Part shown: positions 4,767 through 11,831 of the stretch, piece after piece | Numbering within the stretch: the first letter of the stretch is position 1 | How the letters are laid out: every line of letters starts with the position of its first letter | Translations under genes and position numbers: made by a program | Notes under the pieces: generated by a model | What the model saw: the letters and a program-made list of their open reading frames with translations, nothing else | Database searches by the model: none | Told to the model about the DNA's origin: nothing | NCBI GenBank assembly: GCA_900772695.1 | Contig: CAAGRO010000291.1 | Location: 1 to 11,831, forward strand | Direction: 5' to 3' | Source of the DNA: an uncultured Oribacterium sp. | Lineage (GTDB): Bacteria > Bacillota > Clostridia > Lachnospirales > Lachnospiraceae | Length of the DNA stretch: 11,831 nucleotides

Positions 4767-6728
4767 TCACCCAAGGTCCTTCTCTTCGACCGTATCCTCG
4801 GAAATCGTGCCATCCGCATTTACATAAAAGCACTTCGTACCGTACACCTTTCCGTCCTCTGTTACATAGTAATCAAACGCGTCCTGCGTATGCCCCGCGT
4901 CATCGCGGACACTGACCTTCAGGAAATACTGTCCCGCCGGCAGCAGATCCGTCGTCCATTCCGGCCATGCGCCATCATAGGACGCCACCACCCCGGTGCC
5001 ATCACTGTTTCGGGCAATGCTGGCGTGATACACGAGGGTACCCTCCCGGAAATCATACGCCGGATCCCATACGATCCGGAGCTTTCCCTGCCCGTCCGGC
5101 TCCGGCACGCCGATATAGAACGGCATCGGTTTCTCGAGGGATGCCCGGTACGACTGATACGCCTCTTCGACGTTTCGGTAGATGTTCTCTGTCAGCGTAT
5201 CATACTGTGCTTCCGTGAGCGGTGCGTTCATGATATCCGGCTGCTGGTAAACATAGCTTTTCACGACTGCCGCATAGCGCTCGGCCATGCTCGTCAGATG
5301 CTCCTTCGTAAGCACATGCGTCCGCAGATCCTCGATGGCGTCGTCCAGAACGTGTCGAAAATGCGCCGACTGCAGACAGCGCCGGAACAGGATATTGCCC
5401 CAGTAGTTGGAGATCCCACGTTCCCAGCTGCTGTTTTCGCTGCGTCCGATCAGCGCATATTGATCATAAAACAGTGTACCGTCAAAATCCCATGGGAGGA
5501 TGTAGAAGCGATCGACATTCTTCGGGCTGTAAATATAGAAATTCCGGTTCTGTGTATCCGTATTTCCCATCAGAATCTGGAACGCCATCCAGTAGGCGAT
5601 GTTCTCCTCGTCGAGCCAGTCGGCCAGCAGCTGATCTGCGTTCACGGAGTAGTCATTGATCTCCTCCAGCATACGGATCAGTTTACTATGATCATGATCT
5701 CCCTTGATCTCCAGTAAGTGTTCAAAGGCTTTCTGATCAAAATCCGGATCCGTCTCCAGCCGAATCGTATCTTCATGACGATAGAATTCGAAAGAATTCA
5801 CCTTATACAGCTGCCCATAACGGTCGAGCCCGTGGGCACGAAGAGCCGTCTTATTCAGCTGCTCCACCTGTGTATAGAGACCGTAATCCTGGAAGCGTTC
5901 ATTCGCCGGATCCGTCGTCTGATCCTTCACATAGAGATGGACGAACTGGGTGCGCAGCGAGATGAGCTGCGGGATCTCCTTCAGAAGATCGAAGGCCAGC
6001 TTGTTTCGATAGCGAAGCCCATCCGTCATATGCTTGTTCAGCGCGATCGTCTGCTGTCCACGCCAGCTTCCATGCTCATCCTTCAGCCGGATCTTGTAGT
6101 TCTTCTGTGCATTCTTACTGGAGGTCTGTCCACGGATCTGAACGGTCGCATTCGGCGCACTTTCTCCGAAGCCGAGTTCACCGGCCACCGGTCCGTTTTC
6201 ATCCCCGACCTGCAGCAGTCCCTCTACCTGGTAGCGGTCCACACCCATTGCCTCATAATCATATGCCGAGTAGCTGTTGACGTCTGCCCAGCTGTGATCC
6301 GTGTTGTCGGCCTGATTGCCACGACGCACGGTCAGGTACATCGTCACCACAGAATCCTCCACATCGTTTTCATACAGCGTCGCCTTATCCTCGAGATGCG
6401 GTACGGTAGCTGCCGCCTCGACGACTGCTGCGCCTGTCGCTGCAGCTGTATCCGTCACCTGTGCGCCCACCTCTGTCGAAGAAGCAGTCCCCGTTTCCGT
6501 GCCCGCCTCCGTTGAGGAAGCGGACCCCGCACCCGTCGAAGAAGCGGTCCTCTCCTCCGTTTTCAGCGTGTCTGCGTCCGCTTCTTCCTTCGTCGTCGTT
6601 TTCTCTTCGCTGGTATGCTGCGCAGAAAGCGTACCGTTATAGACGGCAGCACCCACCGACAGGGCCAGAAGCAGGACGACGATCAGCAGCATCGGCCCGA
6701 TATTTTTTCCTTTTAAGAAATCTCGCAT
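4767..6728 (-). CDS. Membrane-anchored CotH-family kinase
   Basis: A 653-residue protein with an N-terminal membrane anchor (about 11-31, preceded by basic residues), predicting an extracytoplasmic body. Residues about 40-105 form a Ser/Thr/Glu/Ala-rich linker with three ASST repeats (62-65, 70-73, 82-85). The CotH kinase domain spans about 125-530: RGQTSSKNAQKNYKIRL (199-215) provides nucleotide-binding Lys/Arg candidates, GNTDTQNRNFYIY (388-400) is the catalytic-loop region with Asp391 and Asn394, and PWDFDGTLF (412-420) contains the likely metal-binding Asp414 and Asp416. Residues about 535-625 look like an FN3-type beta domain. CotH of Bacillus spores is an atypical protein kinase that phosphorylates coat proteins. 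Here it overlaps the end of pelG by 16 nt and has a GGAGGT site, so it belongs to the pel operon and probably acts on an envelope target, not necessarily in spores. Confidence 0.9.
   Translation of the reverse strand: MRDFLKGKNIGPMLLIVVLLLALSVGAAVYNGTLSAQHTSEEKTTTKEEADADTLKTEERTASSTGAGSASSTEAGTETGTASSTEVGAQVTDTAAATGAAVVEAAATVPHLEDKATLYENDVEDSVVTMYLTVRRGNQADNTDHSWADVNSYSAYDYEAMGVDRYQVEGLLQVGDENGPVAGELGFGESAPNATVQIRGQTSSKNAQKNYKIRLKDEHGSWRGQQTIALNKHMTDGLRYRNKLAFDLLKEIPQLISLRTQFVHLYVKDQTTDPANERFQDYGLYTQVEQLNKTALRAHGLDRYGQLYKVNSFEFYRHEDTIRLETDPDFDQKAFEHLLEIKGDHDHSKLIRMLEEINDYSVNADQLLADWLDEENIAYWMAFQILMGNTDTQNRNFYIYSPKNVDRFYILPWDFDGTLFYDQYALIGRSENSSWERGISNYWGNILFRRCLQSAHFRHVLDDAIEDLRTHVLTKEHLTSMAERYAAVVKSYVYQQPDIMNAPLTEAQYDTLTENIYRNVEEAYQSYRASLEKPMPFYIGVPEPDGQGKLRIVWDPAYDFREGTLVYHASIARNSDGTGVVASYDGAWPEWTTDLLPAGQYFLKVSVRDDAGHTQDAFDYYVTEDGKVYGTKCFYVNADGTISEDTVEEKDLG
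6475..6550 (-). repeat. Coding repeats in the Ser/Thr-rich linker of the CotH-like protein
   Basis: Three near-identical 16-nt segments lie at 6475-6490, 6511-6526 and 6535-6550 (plus-strand form GTCGAAGAAGC(A/G)GTCC with small changes). They are spaced 36 and 24 nt apart, multiples of 12. They encode the three ASST-containing units of the linker. Such repeats can expand or contract in frame, so linker length may vary between strains. Confidence 0.65.
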
Positions 6729-8167
6729 AATACCTCCAGTCGTTCATGAAGCCAGGTGAAAAAGCCGTGCTTCCGCTCCACCACAAAGGGCTGCGTACTC
6801 AGAATATGATACGGCAGGCGCCTGGTGTAGGCATTGAGCCGAACCCAGGACACAGCGAAATAGACCATCCCGCCGATGGCGAAGGCGAAACCGACATACT
6901 TCGCCGGCAGCCGAAGCGCCAGGAGGGAGCCGAGGGTCGTCACGACGGCATAGCTGATACTGGCGATGCCGGCCCCCGGATAATCCGTGAAATACAGAAG
7001 CATCAGCATCAGCACATTGCCCACCGCATAGAGTCCGTAGCCGACACAGAGGATACGGAAATAGCCGTCCATGAGGGCATCGAAGCCGAGGGGCAGTGCA
7101 TGCAGGATCAGGGTGCCGATGGAGATCGCGAGGGCCGTCGTATAGAGCTGACGCTTCGCGGTGTAGGCAAGCTCCCGCTCCATGACATACATCATCTCCT
7201 GCTCGGCCAGCCGGATTTCCGTGATCGAGCCGCGGCCGTTAAAGAGATCGTAGTAGGCGCGGTATTTCGGATAGAAATTCACTTCGACCGACGCGACGAA
7301 GTTGATGCTCGTCACCAGGATCGTCAAAAAGGCATAGAGCGCTGCGACATCGTGCTGCGGTGCTCCGTAAAAGAGCCCCTGGATCTGTTCGCCGATATCT
7401 GCCCGGCACCAGGCGATCACGAGATGGGAAAAGAGGCCGATGTTCAGCGCGAAGCCGGTCAGCCCCAGCCAGCGGTACTGCTCCATCCAGTCCAGGAACT
7501 CGAAGTAATATCCGCTCCCCTGCGGGAAATAAGCATTCAGCAGGAGGTAATTCAGGATCAGCATCACACCATAGCCGAGGATCACGCTCAGCAGCAGGAC
7601 CTCCAGCCGTGCGCCGAAAAGGCGGCAGCCGAGGGTAGCCGCGAGAAAGCTGAGTCCGATCGCCAGCAGGTAGCTGAGGAGGATGCCCTTATAATCCTTG
7701 ATCGCGGTCATGTAATGCATCTCTGTCCAGACGACCACAAGCTCCATAAAAAACAGAAAGTTCAGCAGGACCTCTCCGCTGCTGATCCCCGCCATGCAGA
7801 GGAACGTGCCATACAGCACGGCGCCCAATGGCAGAAGCAGTGCCAGCGCGCCCTTCAGCGACGGCATGACCCGCTTTTCCTGTTTCGTATACAGCATATC
7901 CGAAACATAGCGTGAAAGCGTCAGCGAAACGTAGCCGGTCAGCACGAGGGATGCCAGCAGCGCATAGGTGATCATCGCATTCAGCAGCTCCCGCTGATGC
8001 GCGTCGAGGCCGAAATACTGTGCGATGAAGCCGATCCCCATGAGGAAAAACACGCCCAGCAGCATCGGCCCGGCGGTCACCAGTCCGGTATACCCGTAGG
8101 CCCGCATCAGCCGAAGGATGCCCTGCTGCTTAAATAATTTTTTTAATTCGAAGCCGATGCCTGCCAC
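6713..8167 (-). CDS. pelG: PelG, membrane component of Pel polysaccharide export
   Basis: A 484-residue polytopic protein of the polysaccharide-transporter superfamily with about 12 membrane segments. The start GTG-GCA-GGC encodes the conserved (M)AGIGFELKKLF at residues 1-12, the hallmark beginning of PelG, followed by GPMLLG (33-38) in the first membrane segment. A second conserved block, VASVEVNFYPKYRAYYDLFN (291-310), lies in the central cytosolic loop. In characterised Pel systems PelG sits with PelD and PelE in the cytoplasmic membrane and is thought to carry the polymer made by PelF across it. The gene begins inside the end of pelF (25-nt overlap), with a GAGGTG site 8 nt before the GTG, implying translational coupling. 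The length is close to known PelG (about 450-480). Confidence 0.95.
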   Translation of the reverse strand: MAGIGFELKKLFKQQGILRLMRAYGYTGLVTAGPMLLGVFFLMGIGFIAQYFGLDAHQRELLNAMITYALLASLVLTGYVSLTLSRYVSDMLYTKQEKRVMPSLKGALALLLPLGAVLYGTFLCMAGISSGEVLLNFLFFMELVVVWTEMHYMTAIKDYKGILLSYLLAIGLSFLAATLGCRLFGARLEVLLLSVILGYGVMLILNYLLLNAYFPQGSGYYFEFLDWMEQYRWLGLTGFALNIGLFSHLVIAWCRADIGEQIQGLFYGAPQHDVAALYAFLTILVTSINFVASVEVNFYPKYRAYYDLFNGRGSITEIRLAEQEMMYVMERELAYTAKRQLYTTALAISIGTLILHALPLGFDALMDGYFRILCVGYGLYAVGNVLMLMLLYFTDYPGAGIASISYAVVTTLGSLLALRLPAKYVGFAFAIGGMVYFAVSWVRLNAYTRRLPYHILSTQPFVVERKHGFFTWLHERLEVLCEIS

Positions 8168-9570
8168 TGTTCGTTCACCTCTTCATACATCGCACGGTAT
8201 TTTGCCATCATCATCTCCTGTCGGAAATAGTGTTCGGCACGCCGCTGACCGGCCTGCCCCATCTGCCGTCGTTTTTCCGGGTCACGGCACATCCACTCCA
8301 GCGCATCCGCGAGTGCCTGCCGGTTCATCGGCGGCACACAGTAGCCGGCCGGACCATAAGGATCATACGCACTGCCACGGATGAGCTCACGGCAGCAGCC
8401 GACATCCGTCGTGACCGCCGGCCGCGCAGCGGCGAAGGATTCGAGTACCGACAGCGGCTGGCCCTCCGAAATGGAGGTGAGGACCGTGAAATCGATCTGT
8501 TCCATGTACTTCACGACATCCACCTGACCGACGAAGCTGAGCGTTTCCAGGCGAAGCTCATGCACGAGGGCATGACACTCTTCCGCATACTCCTCATCAT
8601 CGACGCCGCCCAGGATGTGCAGCCGTGTATTCGGCACCCGCAGCGTCAGCTCCTTGTACGCATAGATCAGCGTTTTGACATCCTTGATCGCCGCGATCCG
8701 GATGACCGCTGCGATATCGATCGTACCATTTTCCATTTTCATGGGAATCCCGGAAAAACGTGCATAGTTGATGCCGTTTCCGATGACGCGGCACTTCTCC
8801 GCTGCTGCGCCCAGTTCGATCTGCGTCTCCATCGCGCGCTGAAACAGCGAGCTGATCACCGTCGCCTGCTGGTAGACCGCGTCCGACAGCATATAGAAAA
8901 ACCGTATCCACTGACGCTTGAAGGTCGGGAGGACCCAGCTCGCGCGGATGATCTCCTCTTCCCGCTCACGACTGTAGATGCCATGCTCGGTGAGCATCAG
9001 TGGTTTCTTCCGGATGATGCCCGCCATCGTCGCCAGCAGCCCGCCATAGCCGGTGCAGATCGTATGATACATATCCGCGTCCGGGATCGGCTGTGACAGA
9101 AGATACAGTACCGGCAGCAGCATTGACCGAATCGTATGGAAGGTATCCGAAAAGGCGGCATACGGATACTGTTCCCTGCACAGCTTCGTCAGAATATCGA
9201 GAAAGGCCTCACTCATGAGAAAGGCCCCCGGCTTCACCTGCTTCGTCTGATACAGATCACACAATATCCGCCAGTCCGGGCGTCCGCAGTCCATCAGGGC
9301 CTGCAGCGCCGCGACCTCCTCTGCCGTAAAATGGTAGCGACGATCCCGCTCGATCGGCACCTTCAGTGCATCATCGAGAAATAACTCATGAATCTCCACC
9401 ACATTCTCCGGCGGCTGCACGAAGAACTTCCCCTGATCCTTATGATAGGCACCGATGACCCAGAGCACGAATTCCGTTTCCGGCATCTGCTGTATATAAT
9501 TATGCATCCAGCTGGAGACACCCCCGTGTGTATACGGGTAGCTGCCCTCCAGAATCAGACAAATACGCAT
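8143..9570 (-). CDS. pelF: PelF, GT4 glycosyltransferase (Pel polymerase)
   Basis: A 475-residue soluble GT-B glycosyltransferase of family GT4, the cytosolic enzyme thought to polymerise the Pel chain from a UDP-sugar. Diagnostic features: MRICLILEGSYPYTHGGVSS (1-20), with the donor/acceptor glycine loop at 16-17; TEHGIYSRER (194-203); GNGIN (264-268); RIAAIKDVKTL (291-301), with Arg291 and Lys296 in the place of the phosphate-contacting pair; and SEGQPLSVLE (368-377), the E-x7-E motif with Glu369 and Glu377. The frame is open for 96 further codons upstream, but that part reads inside the deacetylase gene and lacks PelF likeness; the ATG at 9570 has an AGGAG site 6 nt upstream and starts the family N-terminus. 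It lies 11 nt after the deacetylase gene and overlaps pelG. Confidence 0.96.
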   Translation of the reverse strand: MRICLILEGSYPYTHGGVSSWMHNYIQQMPETEFVLWVIGAYHKDQGKFFVQPPENVVEIHELFLDDALKVPIERDRRYHFTAEEVAALQALMDCGRPDWRILCDLYQTKQVKPGAFLMSEAFLDILTKLCREQYPYAAFSDTFHTIRSMLLPVLYLLSQPIPDADMYHTICTGYGGLLATMAGIIRKKPLMLTEHGIYSREREEEIIRASWVLPTFKRQWIRFFYMLSDAVYQQATVISSLFQRAMETQIELGAAAEKCRVIGNGINYARFSGIPMKMENGTIDIAAVIRIAAIKDVKTLIYAYKELTLRVPNTRLHILGGVDDEEYAEECHALVHELRLETLSFVGQVDVVKYMEQIDFTVLTSISEGQPLSVLESFAAARPAVTTDVGCCRELIRGSAYDPYGPAGYCVPPMNRQALADALEWMCRDPEKRRQMGQAGQRRAEHYFRQEMMMAKYRAMYEEVNEQWQASASN

Positions 9571-9581
9571 AGTTTCTCCTG

Positions 9582-11411
9582 TTATTTCGCACGCTGCATC
9601 GTCACTTCGCTTCCCGTCGTATGCAGGAGGTACAGCTTGCCCGTGAGATGCTCGAGCGTACCGCCCTCCACCTCCGTGATTCTGCCCTCGTTGACACGGA
9701 CCAGGAAATAATCGTCGTCGGTCACCCCACCGAGGCGTAGGCCAATGCTGTCGTCCGTCACGGTCCGTTCGACCGAAACGCCACTGAAACGCTGTACGGC
9801 TGCCGCCATCCCGCTGCCGGTCACATGCCGGATCGATGGTGCCGCCCGGTTCAGCCACTCGATGTACTCCGTAAGACGTCCCTTCAGAGTTGCCCAGCCG
9901 AGTGCCGCACCACGGTCCTCATCGAGCAGATCATCCGGATGCATGAAGTGGGCATTCACGAGATGCATATTGAGCTCCGAAAACGCCGAGAGGCGCATGT
10001 ACTCATCGAGCACGCAGGAGGAAATGATACGCGGGGTCTCAACCACCCCATCCTCTGCGACCTCAAACTCCTGATCATAGCCGCTTTCACCCGGGAGATA
10101 ACAGCTCGCAATCGCACGGATATTCCGGAAGCGCTGTCCGATCAGTGCCCGTCCCTCCGGCGATAAAACGTTCGAAGGCGGCACATAGACCTGCAGCTTC
10201 GTATTCGGGAAAAGGCCCTCGGAAAACTCTTTCACTTCCGTCATCGCCTTCGCCATGGCGTCGGTGGAGGTCCAGGTATGGTAGCCGAGGTCGACCGAAT
10301 ACTGAAAATCCGGCCCGCACAGCGGCTGGTGGTTGTAGCCATGATAGCCGAGCTCGCCACCCTCATCGAGCAGCATGTTTCCGTAGTAGCTGTAATCGGA
10401 AATGACCGTGTTCCGCTCCACCTCTCCATCCGTCTCATCATCATAATTCTCGATGATAAGACCTGTGAACGGGATACTGTACTTCCGGCCGAGATCTGCG
10501 ACATCCGGCCACCAGACCTGGGAATAAAATTCCGGTATATCCATCTGATAATCGCGCTTTACATACTGACCATCGCCCATCGGAACCGGTGACGGCCAGT
10601 CATCGAGGTAAAAGGTGGAAGCATTGATCACCGGATAGATACAGACATCCTCGAGAAGACTGTAGGCAGCTGCAAAGATGCCACGTGTGCTCTTCTCACA
10701 GTAGGCCAGGTTACAGAAGACGAAGCGGCCTTCACCGTACGCACGGGACCAGATCAGCGGCACCCGTTCATCTGCCGTGCTGGCGTAGATATCGCACTGA
10801 TCATCCAGACCGACATTCATCGCGGCTTCATAGGGATCATCGAAGGTATAGCTCCGGTCTCCGCCCAGCATAAACTGCTGCCGGACCCTGAAATCCGGCA
10901 CCAGTTTAAAATCATAGCCGGAATCGAGGATACCGAGATGACTCTGAATCGCTGAAAACGCATGGGTCTTCTCGACCGGCATACCGAACAGCACACGGCC
11001 GCCGGACTGTACCCAGTCGCAGAGCGAGAGAAGCCGGTCCCCGAGCGGTGACACATCCGGTAAAAGCAGCACCACCGTACGGAAATCATCGAAATCAGGC
11101 ATCGTTTCCTGATCCTGTATATCCTGCACCTGGTATGCGATCCGCATATCCGTCAGGATCTGTTCATACTCCTCACGTGCGGCTACACTGTTTTCGTTCT
11201 GGCTGTTTACGAGCAGCAGGCACGCCGCCGTTTCACTGAGCGGCTTGTTCACCGGGGTCTGCTCCGCCGAAAGCAGTTCGACCCCGGTGTCTACGCTCTC
11301 ATACGTGATGCCCTTCCGTTCCATGAGCAGCAGACAGAAGATCGCGAGGAAGCCGAGGAATACACGAAGGACGGCATAAAATCGATCGCGAGGTCCGTTC
11401 TTTTTCATCAT
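9582..11411 (-). CDS. DUF2194 / PelA-deacetylase-like membrane protein
   Basis: A 609-residue protein with one N-terminal membrane segment (about 13-30), so the body should face outside. Residues about 60-250 look like a Rossmann/glutamine-amidotransferase-like alpha/beta domain (LLLVNS at 65-70; SGGRVLFGMP at 136-145). Residues about 258-540 form a CE4-type polysaccharide deacetylase region: NASTFYLDDWPSP (263-275) with Asp270/Asp271; GYHGYNH (355-361) with His357 and His361, the usual metal ligands; VYVPPSN (408-414), the RxPP-like motif; and HFMHPDD (488-494). This is the arrangement of the stand-alone PelA deacetylase in Gram-positive pel loci, which removes N-acetyl groups from the secreted polymer. 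No PelA-type hydrolase domain is present. The start at 11411 overlaps the upstream stop as ATGA behind a GGAGGAG site; Met2 (11408) is equally possible. Confidence 0.88.
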   Translation of the reverse strand: MMKKNGPRDRFYAVLRVFLGFLAIFCLLLMERKGITYESVDTGVELLSAEQTPVNKPLSETAACLLLVNSQNENSVAAREEYEQILTDMRIAYQVQDIQDQETMPDFDDFRTVVLLLPDVSPLGDRLLSLCDWVQSGGRVLFGMPVEKTHAFSAIQSHLGILDSGYDFKLVPDFRVRQQFMLGGDRSYTFDDPYEAAMNVGLDDQCDIYASTADERVPLIWSRAYGEGRFVFCNLAYCEKSTRGIFAAAYSLLEDVCIYPVINASTFYLDDWPSPVPMGDGQYVKRDYQMDIPEFYSQVWWPDVADLGRKYSIPFTGLIIENYDDETDGEVERNTVISDYSYYGNMLLDEGGELGYHGYNHQPLCGPDFQYSVDLGYHTWTSTDAMAKAMTEVKEFSEGLFPNTKLQVYVPPSNVLSPEGRALIGQRFRNIRAIASCYLPGESGYDQEFEVAEDGVVETPRIISSCVLDEYMRLSAFSELNMHLVNAHFMHPDDLLDEDRGAALGWATLKGRLTEYIEWLNRAAPSIRHVTGSGMAAAVQRFSGVSVERTVTDDSIGLRLGGVTDDDYFLVRVNEGRITEVEGGTLEHLTGKLYLLHTTGSEVTMQRAK

Positions 11412-11831
11412 GTCTCCTCCCAGAACTGAATCAGCTGACGAAGCCGACCGGAGATGTAGCATCCGCTCGTCTTCAGCTTTTCGATATACGCGGTGAAGGC
11501 TGTGCCCATCTGGAGCTCATAGTAGTACCGGAGGCGAAGCATCATGGTCTCCTCCCGTTCCGGCCAGCGTGTCTCCATCTGTACGAGCCACTGCTCTGCC
11601 TGGTCATAGTCCTTCGAGTACATCAGGCTCAGAATCAGTGCCCGCACATCTTCGATGCGCATTTCCTTCTGTATGCGTTCCTTGAGCAGTGTCACGTAGC
11701 GCGTACGCTGGATCCGCAGGTTTTCACCTTCGGCCAGTGCATTTCGAAGATACTCATCCAGGGTATCGATATAGTCTGCCAGCACCTCCGCATCCTCCGG
11801 ATGCTCCTCATGTGCCTGACTCAGCTTCTGC
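11408..11831 (-). CDS. Probable PelE (C-terminal part, cut by window edge)
   Basis: The last 140 codons of a gene that continues beyond the right edge; the frame is open to position 11831 with no stop, so the GTG near 11785 is not a needed start. The visible part is all helical and charged and contains a TPR-like helix pair (EDVRALILSLMYSKDYDQAEQWLVQMETRWPE, near codons 59-91 of the visible part), with further amphipathic helices on both sides. No membrane segment is seen here. Its place directly before the deacetylase, PelF and PelG genes fits PelE, the TPR-containing inner-membrane partner of the c-di-GMP receptor PelD. The identification rests mainly on position and the TPR pattern, so another TPR protein is possible. 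Its TGA overlaps the next start as ATGA. Confidence 0.65.
   Translation of the reverse strand, partial: QKLSQAHEEHPEDAEVLADYIDTLDEYLRNALAEGENLRIQRTRYVTLLKERIQKEMRIEDVRALILSLMYSKDYDQAEQWLVQMETRWPEREETMMLRLRYYYELQMGTAFTAYIEKLKTSGCYISGRLRQLIQFWEET

Noticed and set aside
4680..5717. 345-codon open frame on the plus strand
   Set aside because: It lies antisense to the VTC and CotH genes, with no signal of a real protein family.
6746..7915. 389-codon open frame on the plus strand opposite pelG
   Set aside because: It mirrors the well-supported pelG frame, has no ribosome site or family motif, and is Gln/His/Asp-rich as expected for an antisense reading of hydrophobic codons.
9571..9858. N-terminal extension of the pelF frame by 96 codons
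   Set aside because: It lies inside the deacetylase gene and reads as Arg/Gly-rich non-family sequence; the ATG at 9570 with its own ribosome site starts the conserved PelF N-terminus.
1..11831. tRNA, rRNA, CRISPR array or insertion sequence
   Set aside because: No cloverleaf-type sequence, no regular spaced repeats, and no transposase-like frame or terminal inverted repeats were seen.

Overview
The window looks like chromosomal DNA from a monoderm, low-to-mid-GC Firmicute, most likely a Clostridia/Lachnospiraceae-type organism. The reasons are a zinc-ribbon L32 protein of the type common in that group, strong GGAGG-type Shine-Dalgarno sites, a consensus sigma-A promoter, a lipoprotein signal, and a Pel locus with the gene order known from Gram-positive bacteria. 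Every gene I can support is on the minus strand, so transcription runs from right to left. I cannot name a genus.

Region A (about 11831 down to 6713) is a Pel-type exopolysaccharide locus. In order of transcription it holds the C-terminal end of a TPR protein (probable PelE, cut by the window edge), a membrane-anchored DUF2194/PelA-deacetylase-like protein, the glycosyltransferase PelF and the polytopic membrane protein PelG. Neighbouring genes overlap or nearly touch (ATGA overlap, 11-nt gap, 25-nt overlap), as in one tightly coupled operon. The order E-A(deacetylase)-F-G fits the Gram-positive pelDEA(DA)FG arrangement. PelD and the promoter would lie beyond the right edge.

Region B (6728 down to 1628) continues the same transcription unit with four accessory genes: a membrane-anchored CotH-family kinase with a Ser/Thr-rich repeat linker and a C-terminal beta-domain, a VTC-domain (polyphosphate polymerase-like) protein, a DUF4956 membrane protein and, after a 139-nt gap, a DUF4874/DUF4832 lipoprotein with a glycosidase-like N-terminal half. 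CotH, VTC and DUF4956 are joined by a 16-nt overlap with pelG, a 1-nt gap and an ATGA overlap. My inference is that polymer synthesis and export (PelF, PelG, PelD/E), surface modification (deacetylase, CotH, lipoprotein) and a phosphate-polymer-like module (VTC/DUF4956) work as one cell-envelope system. The joint function of the accessory part is not established as far as I know and is the most interesting thing here.

Region C (1 to about 1545) has clearly lower GC and looks like core genome: an AEC-family permease, then rpmF (ribosomal protein L32) with its own perfect-consensus promoter and a strong intrinsic terminator, followed by a second terminator-like hairpin near the left edge. The shift in base composition around 1530-1630 may mark the edge of a transferred or differently evolving pel island. 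No tRNA, rRNA, CRISPR array or insertion sequence was seen, and no gene-free stretch exceeds 300 bases.
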